DNA of 64,000 nucleotides from Pseudoalteromonas rubra (GTDB taxonomy: Bacteria; Pseudomonadota; Gammaproteobacteria; Enterobacterales; Alteromonadaceae): the NCBI RefSeq assembly GCF_005886805.2, contig NZ_CP045429.1, positions 4,496,501 to 4,560,500 of the forward strand, in the 5' to 3' direction. Position 1 is the first letter of the stretch. Every line of letters starts with the position of its first letter. The notes under the pieces are model-generated. The model was not told where the DNA came from. It made no database searches and saw nothing but the letters and a program-made list of their open reading frames with translations. Positions 46,247-56,543 of this stretch are shown here, one piece after another. A program made the position numbers and the translations under genes.

Positions 46247-46789
46247 TTATTTAAACTGTACTGTCTCGTTGCTGCGCACATAGGTACGCTGCTCTGGCTC
46301 AGTCCAGGTGCCCTGCTTGAGATACTGGGTGGATACCGTAAAGCGACCCTCTTTAAACCGACTAATGGATTTTACCTGAGTAATGCCATCTTTGCTGCCG
46401 GTCACGTCCTCAACGGCCGCAAACTCAGTAGGACTGAGTACGTCTATCGTCCCCTGCGTATAAAACCCGGCGGTGGTGAAATAGTAAAAAACCAGGGCGC
46501 TTTTACTCTTATCCCAGAAAATCAGAGACTCCCCACCATACATACCCGCATTAATAGAATGCAAAGTACGCACAGCCGTACCATTCAGCGCGCGCTCCCA
46601 GCGACTGATATCACGCATCGGCGGCTGGCCTGCCGGCACCGCGAAATCGGCCTGCCAGGTCCCAAGGAAAGGCTGAAAGACCGCCAGCTCTTGAGCGAGC
46701 TGCTTGGGGGGATCGTCTGCTGCCAGTCCAGATAGGCTGCACAAGCCCAGTGCCAGGGTATAGATCCAGTACTTTATGATACGCGTCAT
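46247..46789 (-). CDS. Secreted DUF1579-like protein
   Basis: The protein has 180 residues with a signal peptide (1-23, ending GLA). The mature part (LGTWQADFAVPAG, DISRWERALNGTAVRTLHSINAG, GESLIFWDKSKSALVFYYFTTAGF) resembles DUF1579/heme-binding-like lipocalin-type beta barrels. No catalytic residues are visible. Function is unknown. Confidence 0.65.
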   Translation of the reverse strand: MTRIIKYWIYTLALGLCSLSGLAADDPPKQLAQELAVFQPFLGTWQADFAVPAGQPPMRDISRWERALNGTAVRTLHSINAGMYGGESLIFWDKSKSALVFYYFTTAGFYTQGTIDVLSPTEFAAVEDVTGSKDGITQVKSISRFKEGRFTVSTQYLKQGTWTEPEQRTYVRSNETVQFK

Positions 46790-46845
46790 GAGGTCGTCCT
46801 TTGTTGTGATTTTACTAAAAAGTAGCCAATGGACCCTGAAAACAC

Positions 46846-46883
46846 AAAAAGCGCCCCTAAAGTAGCCCTCAAGGTGCGCTTTT
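46846..46883 (-). terminator. Terminator of the lanthipeptide-type operon
   Basis: AAAAGCGC and GCGCTTTT form the arms, with a loop of about 20 nt that can pair further (CCTT/AAGG-like). On the minus strand it follows the lanB stop codon by about 14 bp and ends in TTTTT. Confidence 0.75.
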
Positions 46884-46896
46884 GTCTCTTAATTGC

Positions 46897-49800
46897 TTAA
46901 TCGGCTTTTTTATCGGCCGAAAAGTACTTACGACGCAGCATATCGTGGATCACCAACTCTTGCTCACGACCATAGGCCTTGAACATTCGGTTATTGTGCA
47001 TATGCAGTAACGACCCCAGTAACGTATCTTTAGTGCAATTGAGCTTGCCTTCATCGATCATACGATTCAAGACCGTCACTACTGGCTCTGCTGCCAGCGC
47101 CCATTGCGACAAGATAGTAAACAACGCCTGTTGCGCTTCATCCGCTTGTGCCTCAACCTGCAAAGTCAGCAGCGCAAAATCTTTATCCAGTTGTGCTTCA
47201 TAATCACGATATCGATTCCCCAGCTGCTTACGCAGTGCACTGGTTTCATTAAACTCTCTGCCAAAACCGTCGCGTAACTGGCTGATCAGCGCAAACCGAC
47301 CCGCTTCATCGTATTCAAACAAATCCAGCAGTTTATGGGTGTGTGCCAGCGCCATACGCCAGCGCACATCTTCACCGTACTCATCAATCAAGACACAGGT
47401 TTTAGCGATCAGCTCACTGTCATACATAAACAGCGACTCTACCAACGCCATAGATTCAGGTCCGCCGTAACGCTCCACTTCGCGCTCGTAAGTCATCAGT
47501 TCGACTTTATGTAGCTCGCCGCTCTCAACTTTGGGATCCAGCAGGGCATTTAGTTTAGGCAACAGCTGACCGCATAACAGCCCAGGGTCACCATGGAAAC
47601 GCAAACGCAGATGCCAGTCCGGATCGCCATAGCGAATAAAGAACCACTTGTCGTAGAGGTCACCACTTTGCTCAATCATGGGTAACAATTCTTCCGTGAG
47701 CAATTGTTCAACCAGCGAATTACCCGAGTATATCTTCAGGCTTAACCACTCAGATCCCGCACTAAAGCGACGTTTTAACGGGGCTGCGGTAATGTTGCCT
47801 AATGGATCATCGCTGAAGTGACGATGTGGTGGCGCATACTCGTTGGAAAAAGGAATAATGACTTCATTGCTGTAATGATCGCCTTGTGCATCAACCACTC
47901 TGGAGGGAAAATGCTGACTGATCACTTCTTTGAGTTCAACCCGACGATGGCCTTTTGTCTCAGCCAATAAAATCGCAAACATATCCGGGTTACGTAAATC
48001 CAGCTGTAACACATTGTCAGACATCGCAAAGCTGACCTGCGGGTCAAGCTGATAAGTTGCCAGTAAGGCATCCAGCTTAGCACGATCGAACTGACCTTTT
48101 TTGCTGATGGCTTCCAGTTCAGTTCTGTCGATCCGCCAGGTTTTTTCGCTCAGGATCAGGTTATCCAGCATCAGGCGTGGCACGAACGATGCCCGCTCCA
48201 GACTGGCTGGCAACTTAAACTGCGGTGGTCTGCCATCCTGATGTTGTAACATACACAGAAACTTATAAGCACTCAGGCTGCGAGCAGAGTAGTTATGTGC
48301 GCTCGACAATCGAGGCACCACCTGTTTGTTAAGTCGTTTACTCCAGAGCTTGACTTGCTGCCCCTCTACCCAGACATATAGATCACTGAGAGGGATCTGA
48401 TATTCATCATCCAGTGCACTGTCGGCCAGGAACACAATTTCATACTGGCGCAGGTGCGGACGCGCGATGACATTACCGGGACGCCCTTCCGGCATGTGCA
48501 CAACTTCAGCAAAGATCACCTCGTCGCTGTGCGCCTGTTCGGCTGCCAGGTGTGCCACCACATTGTTTTTAAGGCCCTCATCCAGATGACAAAAACGGCC
48601 CAGCAAATTGGCCGCAGAAGGACCATAACAGCCATTAAACTTGTTGACCGGATTGCCACGTTCATCCTGATACAGACTCACCATAATAGCGAATGAATAC
48701 GGGAACTTAGTGACAGCTTCTTTGTTGGTGATTTTTTGCTTCAGTTCTTTGCCACGCAATACCACACAATCTTTACCGCGATTTTGAGGCTGACTCAGGG
48801 CATCTTCAACAATGCCATCCAGCACGCTGACTTCCGGCATAGTCTGCTGAGCAGAGCCGCCTCGGGCCAGATTTAGTCCAGCCACCAAAGGGGCCTCGTA
48901 ACCGGTTTCAGTAGAGATGCCTATCCCGGACTCGTCGTCGAGGATTTTATCAAGCGGAACAAACTGACCTTCAAAACGGGCATTAAACTGGGTCATAAAC
49001 TGACTCAACGAGTTGCCCTGCTCAGAAACACTCAGACCGGCGATCAGTTCCAGTTGTTTTTGCAAGCGCAAGACTTCCTGCTCTGCAAGCTGGCAGTCAT
49101 TAAAACTCCGATATATATCACTCTGGAAGAGCTTATTTTCCTGTACCTTCACCGGCAGACTTTGCAGATGAGTCAGCAATTGTTTATAGGGCGCGATATC
49201 CCCGGTTTTTTGTGCATCCAGCGTATCAATTTGTGCCAGTGCCGTGGCGAGCTTATCCGCCGTGTCGAGTTCTTTTATTGCGGTGATGGATTTTAATAGT
49301 GCGCGATCCGGTGATGCACCAGTTAGAGGCAGTGGGATATCAGCCAGTAACACGCCCTCATCAATCAGGTCCTGGATGTAGGCTTCCACTTCTTCCTGAT
49401 CGGCTTCATCGTATTCGGCACAAAACTGCGCCACCAGGGCATTGAAGCTTTTGCCATCGCGTGCGACGTCCAGCACAAAACGGAAGTACTCGTCACTTTC
49501 AACCGCGCTCAGTCGATACTGCATGGTCTCTTCAGACAGATAAGTTTCTATGTAGCGACACTGCTCAGCGATAAAATAGTGAGAAGAATTCGGCTTATAC
49601 GTCAGCGTATCTGAGCGTGAGGCATGCTTGATAAAGTGATCTTTCAGCGCAGTGAGATAAAACATATCGAGCCGGGTTTTACGGCTGTCCTGCGTTAACT
49701 CAGCAACGTTCAGTTCGGTTTGCGGCGCAATGCTGCCCTGATGGATCCCGGAAAACAGGCCAAATGGGGTGGGTCGGGAGCACATGCGAACCATATATTT

Positions 49801-50043
49801 GATTAGCGCATGCGCCACTTTTTTTCCCTGCTTCGAGTCGGGTTTGGTACGCCACTGCTCAATCCGCTCAAGCAGAGACGGACTGGCCAGGTAAATGGCT
49901 TCTTCGACCCCGGGCGTGGCCAGCCAGGCTGCCAGCAGCACATTGGTGTCGGTATTGTCCTGCCCAAACTGTGCCAGTTGTTCCAGCCCCAGGCGAGGCG
50001 TACGAATTACAAAAAAATTATCACTTTTTAGTTGTTTAGACAT
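46897..50043 (-). CDS. Class I lanthipeptide dehydratase (LanB)
   Basis: The ATG at 50043 follows GGGAG and gives 1048 residues; a GTG one codon upstream is also possible. This is a full-length LanB. The N-terminal glutamylation domain carries MCSRPTPFGLFSGI near residues 88-101. The C-terminal elimination domain, of the thiopeptide-type dehydration fold, begins near EWLSLKIYSGNSLVEQLL and has the WFFIRYGDPDWHLRLRF block. LanB uses glutamyl-tRNA to dehydrate Ser and Thr of a precursor peptide. lanC ends 10 bp upstream of this start. It is the last gene of the operon. Confidence 0.92.
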   Translation of the reverse strand: MSKQLKSDNFFVIRTPRLGLEQLAQFGQDNTDTNVLLAAWLATPGVEEAIYLASPSLLERIEQWRTKPDSKQGKKVAHALIKYMVRMCSRPTPFGLFSGIHQGSIAPQTELNVAELTQDSRKTRLDMFYLTALKDHFIKHASRSDTLTYKPNSSHYFIAEQCRYIETYLSEETMQYRLSAVESDEYFRFVLDVARDGKSFNALVAQFCAEYDEADQEEVEAYIQDLIDEGVLLADIPLPLTGASPDRALLKSITAIKELDTADKLATALAQIDTLDAQKTGDIAPYKQLLTHLQSLPVKVQENKLFQSDIYRSFNDCQLAEQEVLRLQKQLELIAGLSVSEQGNSLSQFMTQFNARFEGQFVPLDKILDDESGIGISTETGYEAPLVAGLNLARGGSAQQTMPEVSVLDGIVEDALSQPQNRGKDCVVLRGKELKQKITNKEAVTKFPYSFAIMVSLYQDERGNPVNKFNGCYGPSAANLLGRFCHLDEGLKNNVVAHLAAEQAHSDEVIFAEVVHMPEGRPGNVIARPHLRQYEIVFLADSALDDEYQIPLSDLYVWVEGQQVKLWSKRLNKQVVPRLSSAHNYSARSLSAYKFLCMLQHQDGRPPQFKLPASLERASFVPRLMLDNLILSEKTWRIDRTELEAISKKGQFDRAKLDALLATYQLDPQVSFAMSDNVLQLDLRNPDMFAILLAETKGHRRVELKEVISQHFPSRVVDAQGDHYSNEVIIPFSNEYAPPHRHFSDDPLGNITAAPLKRRFSAGSEWLSLKIYSGNSLVEQLLTEELLPMIEQSGDLYDKWFFIRYGDPDWHLRLRFHGDPGLLCGQLLPKLNALLDPKVESGELHKVELMTYEREVERYGGPESMALVESLFMYDSELIAKTCVLIDEYGEDVRWRMALAHTHKLLDLFEYDEAGRFALISQLRDGFGREFNETSALRKQLGNRYRDYEAQLDKDFALLTLQVEAQADEAQQALFTILSQWALAAEPVVTVLNRMIDEGKLNCTKDTLLGSLLHMHNNRMFKAYGREQELVIHDMLRRKYFSADKKAD

Positions 50044-50053
50044 CACTCACTCC

Positions 50054-51268
50054 CTATGCCATTAACAAACAATCAACCCAACCTGTGTCGTCATCAAACA
50101 AAGTGGTTAAAGCCAGGCCTATGCCGGCATACCCCATCAGAAAACCAAAATCTTCGTTGTATGCTTTATCTAAGCCGTTGTACGAATACAGAGATTCGAC
50201 ACCCCGCTCGGTGTATTGCCTAAGAGAATAATCAACCCAGTATTGCATTGCCTGAACGAAACGTGGGTGCGGCATGAGTTGATTCAGGATCTGGTAAATC
50301 ACCGCCATACCATAAAAACCATGACAAAGGCCGGCGTCGGTAATATGACCGGACTGCTCATCGCGCCCGGCAGCATGTAAGCCGATTTCGAGAGCTCGCT
50401 CAACATAGCTCGGGCGATCCAGCTGCTGGCCAACCCGCGCCAGTGTCATGGCAATGGTCAGGTCACCATAACACCAACCCAGGCGTGAATGATGCTCGCC
50501 CCCTGCGCTGGAGCCAAAACACGAATGCGAGGTACAGTCTGTACTTTGCTGCTCTAACAGCCAATCACAGGCGCCCAGCAACAGGTTTGTCACTCGCTCT
50601 TTTAACGCCGGGATCTGCACCGCGGGCAACAGCGCCGCGATGATCCCAGGCACACCATGTGCCAGGCCGAGGTTATATTCTGGCTCGGTGGGCTCATCTT
50701 TATTAAAGCGATACACTGACTCTTGTGGTTGTGACCAGGTAATATGGCCATTATCAAACCGGGTGGCTGTGCTTTCTAACCCGCTGACAATCACATCATA
50801 CAGGGCCGTTTGATCAGACTGCTTAGCACGACGGGAGGCATAGGGAGCAAACCCGGACAGTCCGAGTACCATTTCAATTTCACCCTGCCAAGGTTGATGA
50901 TCCAGTGATTCACGAAATAGTTCGTCGACTTCTTCCAGTAGCTCTGGATCGTAATTTTCTGGATCGGCCTGATTCAAGTATTCCAGCAGCCAGGCTTGCC
51001 CCGCCAGACCATTACTCAACTCAAAACTCTGCTGATCCAACCCTTCCTGGAGCGCTTCCAGCTTCTCAGTAAACAGTGCTTCGTCGACCAGGCTTGCATC
51101 GTACTCATAGGCTTTATATAAAAACAGCAATTGACCAGCTAACCCACTCAGCAAGCCATGAGGTAAATTGGCATCTCGTACGCTGGTACTGACTTTGTCT
51201 GTGATAATTGCAAGAAGGGTGTTGATGGTGTCGCGCTGCTGCGTCGACAGTGAAAATTGCTCAGCCAT
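50054..51268 (-). CDS. Lanthionine synthetase C-like cyclase (LanC)
   Basis: The ATG at 51268 is preferred, because AAGGA lies 5 bases upstream; an ATG two codons earlier is less well placed. The 404-residue protein has the LanC zinc ligands Cys266 in GWCYGDL, Cys315 and His316 in GLCHGFYG, and His204 in GLAHGVPG. It joins Cys thiols to dehydrated residues to form (methyl)lanthionine rings. The gene lies between lanB and the exporter gene, with a 176-bp gap to the latter. Confidence 0.9.
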   Translation of the reverse strand: MAEQFSLSTQQRDTINTLLAIITDKVSTSVRDANLPHGLLSGLAGQLLFLYKAYEYDASLVDEALFTEKLEALQEGLDQQSFELSNGLAGQAWLLEYLNQADPENYDPELLEEVDELFRESLDHQPWQGEIEMVLGLSGFAPYASRRAKQSDQTALYDVIVSGLESTATRFDNGHITWSQPQESVYRFNKDEPTEPEYNLGLAHGVPGIIAALLPAVQIPALKERVTNLLLGACDWLLEQQSTDCTSHSCFGSSAGGEHHSRLGWCYGDLTIAMTLARVGQQLDRPSYVERALEIGLHAAGRDEQSGHITDAGLCHGFYGMAVIYQILNQLMPHPRFVQAMQYWVDYSLRQYTERGVESLYSYNGLDKAYNEDFGFLMGYAGIGLALTTLFDDDTGWVDCLLMA

Positions 51269-51320
51269 GTTCATCCTTAATCTATTCGTCTTTCGTTATT
51301 GTTATCGTGCCCGCGTCGAT

Positions 51321-51345
51321 AAGCATGCACCCGTAATGCATGCTT
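51321..51345. promoter_or_regulatory. Perfect hairpin in the gap upstream of lanC
   Basis: AAGCATGCA and TGCATGCTT pair around a 7-nt loop. No T-tract follows on either strand, so it is not a classic terminator. It lies 53 bp upstream of the lanC start and may be an mRNA-processing or regulatory site that sets expression of lanC and lanB apart from the exporter genes. Confidence 0.5.
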
Positions 51346-51450
51346 ACTCGTTGTACCTGTGGAACCTTCTTTGACGTTAACCTAAAATATCCGCCTGCTC
51401 AACCGCAACCACTCATAATTTTTACATATTGAAAACAATACCGCGGTGCG

Positions 51451-53595
51451 TTATTCACACACAGATTCTTCCTCCTGTGCATAGGGATCCGGTATGTCTG
51501 GCTTCTTCAGCCTGACTTCCCGATCAGCTGACGCAATGGTTTCTTTACGATGCGCAATAATCACCCGGGTGATATCCAGGCGCGACACCGCTTCATTGAT
51601 GTCTGACTCCAGGTTAGTATCCAGGTGACTGGTTGCTTCGTCCATAAACAGAATTTTGGGCTGTTTATACAAGGCACGCGCCAGAATAATACGCTGCTTC
51701 TGACCCCCTGACAGGCTTGACCCCATGTCTCCAATCAGACTGTCGTAGTTCATTGGCATCTGGCTGATATCATCATGGATCGCGGCAAGTTGGGCACAAT
51801 ATACAACCCGTTCCATATCGATCGGTGTATCAAAAAAGGCGATGTTATCCGCCACAGAGCCAGACAGAAGTTCATCGTCCTGCATCACCGCCGCAATTTG
51901 CTGACGATACTGACGCGCACCGATCTGTTCCATAGGCACACCGTCAATCAGTATCTCACCACTTTTTGGCAGATTCAGGCCCAGCATAATTTTCAGCAAG
52001 GTCGATTTACCACAACCAGAAGGGCCGGTGATCGCCACGGACTCACCCGCTTCGATGGTCAGGTTAAGATCGTTCAGCACATTCGGGGTCGCATCGGAAT
52101 AAGAAAAGCTGATATTACGTAACTCTATCTGACCCTTTACCTGATGCTGTTTGACTTGATCAGGTTGGAGGATCTCCTTGTCGGTCAATGCGATATCAGC
52201 AATACGGTCAAAGTGCAGCCCGACCATTTTAAATTCAATGAGTTTCTCAATCAGGTTCGCTGTTTTGTCCATAAACTGGCGCTTATACGACATAAACGCA
52301 AACAACATCCCGGTACTGAAACCGCCATCCAGCACTAAGTGCGCCGCCAGATACACCACCAGTATGTTCTCAATTCCAAACAGCGCCCGGTTGATGGCGT
52401 CGTAGCCAATCTGAAAGTTACCCAGACGAATGCTCTGGTTAATGGCATTGGCATAGCGGTTTTGCCACTGGCCTTCGCGTTTTACTTCTGAGCCAAACAG
52501 TTTGATCGTCTGAATGCCCCGCACGGTTTCCATGAAATTGGAGTTTTCTTCCGCACGCGCCATGATCTCTTGCTCACTGATATTGCGAAACGGTCGGTAC
52601 ATGGCAATGCGCACAATGGCATAGGCCACCACCGCTGCTAAGACCACAGCCGACAAAGTGGGGCTGTAAAAGAAGATCATGGCCAGTGTGATGATGGCCA
52701 TCAGCCCGTCAATTATGGCTTCAATCACCCCAGTGGTGAGGATTTGCTTCACCTGCTGCAAGGAGCCAAAACGGGACACTACGTCACCCATATGGCGTTT
52801 TTCAAAATACGAAATCGGCAGCCGCACCAAATGATGGAAGAGGTTTGCACCGAGCTGAATATTCATCTGGTTACCAAAGTGCAGCAAGGTAAAACCCCGC
52901 AGCGCATTGGTGGCGATTTCAAATACCAGCACCAGGAAAAAACCGGTGGCCAAGACAGTTAATAAGTTCGTATCCCCGGTTAACACCACATCATCGATCA
53001 CTAGCTGAATATAATATGGGGCAGCGAGGGTGAAAATTTGCAGTAAAATAGACAATAAAAAGATCAGCGTCAGTGACCGTTTCAGGCCGGTGATGCGGCT
53101 CCAGAAATCCGAAAACTGCAAACTCGGTTTCTTTTCTTTCTTTTCAAAACTCTTGGTCGGAGTCAATTCAAGTGCCACGCCGGTAAAATGCTTGGACGCC
53201 TCCGCCATAGTATACGTTTTCTCGCCCGACGCCGGGTCATGGATCACGATGCGTTTTTCGTTGGCCTTTTTCAGCACCACAAAGTGATTCATATCCCAGT
53301 GCAGGATACAGGGTGTTTGCAGTGCATCAAGATCTTCGAGTTCTATACGCAGCGGACGCGAACTCATTTCTAACTTTTCAGCAAAATGCATAATATCCAG
53401 CAAGGTTGCGCCCTCGATGGAAATACTGAACTTTTGCCTCAGTGAGGTGAGGTCGCTGTGATAGCCATGATACGCGGCCACCATAGCGAGACTGGCAAGG
53501 CCACATTCGGCGGCCTCAGATTGCAAAATGACAGGCAGTGACTTCCTTGACCAGAACTGTAACTGCTGTACCGGTGATTCGTCTTCAACGTGCAT
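51451..53595 (-). CDS. C39-peptidase-containing ABC exporter (LanT/bacteriocin type)
   Basis: The protein has 714 residues. An N-terminal C39 peptidase (about 15-140) has Cys31 in AAECGLASLAM, His104 in MNHFVVL and Asp120 in IHDPASG, all catalytic. A six-helix transmembrane domain follows (about 165-450). The ABC domain has GPSGCGKST, LSGGQKQR and MDEATSHLD. Such exporters remove a leader peptide after a double-Gly motif and export the product. The intact C39 triad predicts a GG-type leader in the precursor. Confidence 0.93.
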   Translation of the reverse strand: MHVEDESPVQQLQFWSRKSLPVILQSEAAECGLASLAMVAAYHGYHSDLTSLRQKFSISIEGATLLDIMHFAEKLEMSSRPLRIELEDLDALQTPCILHWDMNHFVVLKKANEKRIVIHDPASGEKTYTMAEASKHFTGVALELTPTKSFEKKEKKPSLQFSDFWSRITGLKRSLTLIFLLSILLQIFTLAAPYYIQLVIDDVVLTGDTNLLTVLATGFFLVLVFEIATNALRGFTLLHFGNQMNIQLGANLFHHLVRLPISYFEKRHMGDVVSRFGSLQQVKQILTTGVIEAIIDGLMAIITLAMIFFYSPTLSAVVLAAVVAYAIVRIAMYRPFRNISEQEIMARAEENSNFMETVRGIQTIKLFGSEVKREGQWQNRYANAINQSIRLGNFQIGYDAINRALFGIENILVVYLAAHLVLDGGFSTGMLFAFMSYKRQFMDKTANLIEKLIEFKMVGLHFDRIADIALTDKEILQPDQVKQHQVKGQIELRNISFSYSDATPNVLNDLNLTIEAGESVAITGPSGCGKSTLLKIMLGLNLPKSGEILIDGVPMEQIGARQYRQQIAAVMQDDELLSGSVADNIAFFDTPIDMERVVYCAQLAAIHDDISQMPMNYDSLIGDMGSSLSGGQKQRIILARALYKQPKILFMDEATSHLDTNLESDINEAVSRLDITRVIIAHRKETIASADREVRLKKPDIPDPYAQEEESVCE

Positions 53596-53625
53596 AAAAA
53601 GCCTTTTTATTCTTTTAGTTGCAGC

Positions 53626-54870
53626 CTACAGCTGTCCTTTAATACTAAACACGGGATCAAATAACCAACGCAATAAAGAGCGTTCTTCGACAATGATATC
53701 AGCATCGAGCATCATCCCGGCCCGCAGCGGCGTCTCCTTGCCATAAGCGGTGATCTGCTGCGCTTCCAGCGCCACCACAACCCGGTAGGCGGGTTGCTGT
53801 ATCACACCCGGTGTGCTGGTTTCATCTGGCAGGATCACACTGTTACTGACTTGCTCAACGGTGCCGTTATAAATGCCAAACTTCTCATATGGAAAGGCGT
53901 GGTAACGCAGTTTGGTTTCCTGACCGAGGTTGATAAATCCAAATGACGATGTCGGCACATAAATGATCGCCTGCATCTGGCTGCCTTGCGGCAAAATACT
54001 CAGCAGGTTTTGCCCTGCATTGACACTCTTACCCACCTTACCCAGCAAGCCTGTGACCACTCCGGCTTTCGGTGCTCGCAGCTCTCCAAGGCGTTGCTGT
54101 TCAACGGATGATAACTGGATCTGCAGATCTGCCTGTTGGGATTCCAGCTGGCTGAGACGCTCATTATGCTGCAATGGCAGTTTTTCCAAATCAGTATCGT
54201 ATTGCTGGATTTGCGATGCCAATGTCAGCCGCTCCGACTGAATGCTGGATGCCTGCTGTTGTAATGACAACAAAGTGTCTTTTTGTCGCTGTAATTCCAG
54301 TTCAGAAATATAACCGGTGCCTTTGAGCGTGCTGATCTGGCGCACCATCTGCTGATTCAACTGGAGTCGCTTTTCGAACGTACTCGCCTGGCTATCCAGT
54401 TCTTTCAAACGCGCTTCTGCAGTGGCTTTTTGTTGCCTGAGCTCAGTCAGTTCAAGCGCTTGTTGACGTTTTTGCTGCATGATCTGCTGCTGCAAGTTGC
54501 GCAACTGAAAATTATATTGATTGAGCAGCGCCTGATTAAGCTCCAGTGACTGAGTGCTGTGCTTCGCTGACGCAACCCGTAATAAGGGTTGATCCGCTTC
54601 CACATGATCCCCTTCAGACACCAGTACTTCAGCAATAATGCCGGTTTGTGGGGCAACCAGCTTAAGTACGCCGGTATTGGGCTCGATGACTCCAGAGACC
54701 CGCTCTTTGCGCGCATAACTGCCACTGGCAAGAAAGATGATGCTAATAACAACGACGATCAGGATAAGTAAAGCCAGTGTCTTGAACACGGGTGGTTGAA
54801 CTAAACTTACAGCTCCTTCTAGCCGGTGTCTTTTACTCTCTAAGACTTCTTTTCTAAAGAGATTTTCCAT
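53626..54870 (-). CDS. HlyD-family membrane fusion adaptor
   Basis: The protein has 414 residues: a short cytoplasmic tail, one hydrophobic helix (TLALLILIVVVISIIFLASG), a lipoyl-like half-motif (VLKLVAPQTGIIAEVLVSEGDHVEADQPLL), a long coiled coil (about 115-250), the second lipoyl half and a beta-barrel. It links an inner-membrane exporter to an outer-membrane channel. The gene lies 30 bp upstream of the C39-ABC gene and probably heads the operon. No TolC-like gene is present in the window. Confidence 0.9.
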   Translation of the reverse strand: MENLFRKEVLESKRHRLEGAVSLVQPPVFKTLALLILIVVVISIIFLASGSYARKERVSGVIEPNTGVLKLVAPQTGIIAEVLVSEGDHVEADQPLLRVASAKHSTQSLELNQALLNQYNFQLRNLQQQIMQQKRQQALELTELRQQKATAEARLKELDSQASTFEKRLQLNQQMVRQISTLKGTGYISELELQRQKDTLLSLQQQASSIQSERLTLASQIQQYDTDLEKLPLQHNERLSQLESQQADLQIQLSSVEQQRLGELRAPKAGVVTGLLGKVGKSVNAGQNLLSILPQGSQMQAIIYVPTSSFGFINLGQETKLRYHAFPYEKFGIYNGTVEQVSNSVILPDETSTPGVIQQPAYRVVVALEAQQITAYGKETPLRAGMMLDADIIVEERSLLRWLFDPVFSIKGQL

Positions 54871-54997
54871 AATTAACTAACACCCGATTGTTTAAGTTTT
54901 TTATTGTTAAATTTTAATTAACTCTCCGTAATGTACCACTTTGACCTGCAGAAAGGAAACTACGAAAGCGCGTCGGAAAAATCCCCCACCCCAGAAT

Positions 54998-55025
54998 CAA
55001 AAACGGGAGCCTCAGCCCCCGTTTT
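54998..55025 (-). terminator. glmU terminator
   Basis: AAAACGGG and CCCGTTTT pair around a 10-nt loop that can add further pairs. It begins directly after the glmU stop codon on the minus strand and ends in five T. It separates glmU from the adaptor gene and exporter operon downstream in the same direction. Confidence 0.85.
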
Positions 55026-55026
55026 C

Positions 55027-56388
55027 TCAGCTTTTTTTAACCGGTCTTTGCCAGTTACCAATATTACGCTGCTTGCTTCTGGCTACCGCTAGTTCCTCAT
55101 CGGCGACTTTTGCGGTGATCACCGAGCCTGCGCCGACTGTTGCTGTCTTGCCAATCTCAACCGGTGCGACCAGCGAAGAATTTGAGCCAATAAATGCACC
55201 GTCACCAATGAGGGTCTTTGACTTATTTACCCCATCATAGTTACAAGTGATGGTACCGGCACCGATATTCACTTTTTCTCCAATCTCTGCATCGCCCAGA
55301 TAGGTTAAGTGGTTTGCTTTGGAACCTTTACCAAGACGCGATTTTTTCATCTCAACAAAGTTGCCAATGTGCGAATCCGTTTCCATCACGGCGCCCGGAC
55401 GTAGTCGCGCAAATGGCCCTAAAGTACACGAGTCGCCAACCTTTGCATCTTCGATCAACGTGTTCGCTTTAATGACAACACCATTACCGATCTGACAGTT
55501 TTTTAGCACACAGTTGGGTCCGATAACGACATCATCACCGAGTTCAACCTGTCCTTCAAAAACAACATTCACATCAATCTGAACGTCCTGACCAGTTTTC
55601 ACCTCACCACGCACATCAATACGGTTTGGATCTGCCAGGCTGGCACCATTTAACATCAGGGTTTCAGCTTGCCCACTCTGATACGCACGCTCTAGTCCGG
55701 CAAGCTGCACACGGTTATTCGCCCCTTCCACTTCCATCGCATCATCAGGTTGTGCAGAGGTAATCTCAACGCCATCCTGATGCGCCATCGCCACGATATC
55801 AGTCAGGTAATATTCGCCTTGGGCATTGTTCTGTGACAACTGACCCAGCCACTTTTTCAGTAATTCACCATTGGCAGCCATAATACCGGTGTTGATCTCC
55901 TGAATTGCAAGTTGCTCTGGTGTCGCATCTTTTTGCTCAACGATCCCAACCAACTTACCATTTTCACGCAACATACGGCCATAACCCATTGGATTATCAA
56001 GGTTCACCGTCAACACAGCTAATCCCTTTGCTGGCGTCACTTCAAGTAGGCGTTGTAATGTAGACAGGCGTGTTAGCGGTACGTCTCCATATAAAATCAG
56101 CACAGTGTCATCGTCAGCAATATGTTCTTTTGCCACCGCAACCGCATGGCCAGTACCCAGTTGCTCAGCCTGATGTACCCAGTTTACCTCATTGTGGCTC
56201 AACGCCTGTTTTAACTGCTGCGCACCATGACCATACACCAGATTAGTCGTACTCGCGCCCAACGCAATCGCATTATCAATTACGTGTTGTACCATCGGCC
56301 GGCCTGCGACAGGATGAAGTACTTTGGGTAACTTTGAACGCATGCGAGTACCTTTGCCCGCGGCTAATATTACTGTTGTCAGTGCCAT
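55027..56388 (-). CDS. glmU: Bifunctional GlmU
   Basis: The protein has 453 residues and an AAGGA ribosome site. It makes UDP-GlcNAc in two steps: acetyl transfer to glucosamine-1-phosphate, then uridyl transfer. The N-terminal pyrophosphorylase domain has [18 protein letters not shown] and the C-terminal half has left-handed beta-helix repeats ending in the acetyltransferase [11 protein letters not shown] region. glmS of the same pathway lies 24 kb away; the genes between them include the lanthipeptide-type locus. Confidence 0.97.
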   Translation of the reverse strand: MALTTVILAAGKGTRMRSKLPKVLHPVAGRPMVQHVIDNAIALGASTTNLVYGHGAQQLKQALSHNEVNWVHQAEQLGTGHAVAVAKEHIADDDTVLILYGDVPLTRLSTLQRLLEVTPAKGLAVLTVNLDNPMGYGRMLRENGKLVGIVEQKDATPEQLAIQEINTGIMAANGELLKKWLGQLSQNNAQGEYYLTDIVAMAHQDGVEITSAQPDDAMEVEGANNRVQLAGLERAYQSGQAETLMLNGASLADPNRIDVRGEVKTGQDVQIDVNVVFEGQVELGDDVVIGPNCVLKNCQIGNGVVIKANTLIEDAKVGDSCTLGPFARLRPGAVMETDSHIGNFVEMKKSRLGKGSKANHLTYLGDAEIGEKVNIGAGTITCNYDGVNKSKTLIGDGAFIGSNSSLVAPVEIGKTATVGAGSVITAKVADEELAVARSKQRNIGNWQRPVKKS

Positions 56389-56543
56389 TGAACAGAATCC
56401 TTAATTATTTATTACCACTTATCCGCCCCTGGGTACGGAGTTATACGATAGCAACTTTCTAATGCCTGCAATTGTAACCACCTTTTTGCTCTATTATAAG
56501 AACCAAAGCATCATAACTAGCAAATTGAAATGACTGTATGTGT

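Noticed and set aside
51168..51374. Plus-strand frame across the lanC start with several Cys
   Set aside because: It is mostly antisense to lanC and has no leader motif or ribosome site.
51275..51450. Lanthipeptide precursor in the gap upstream of lanC
   Set aside because: The frames there are at most 19 codons and lack a GG leader and a Cys- and Ser/Thr-rich core.
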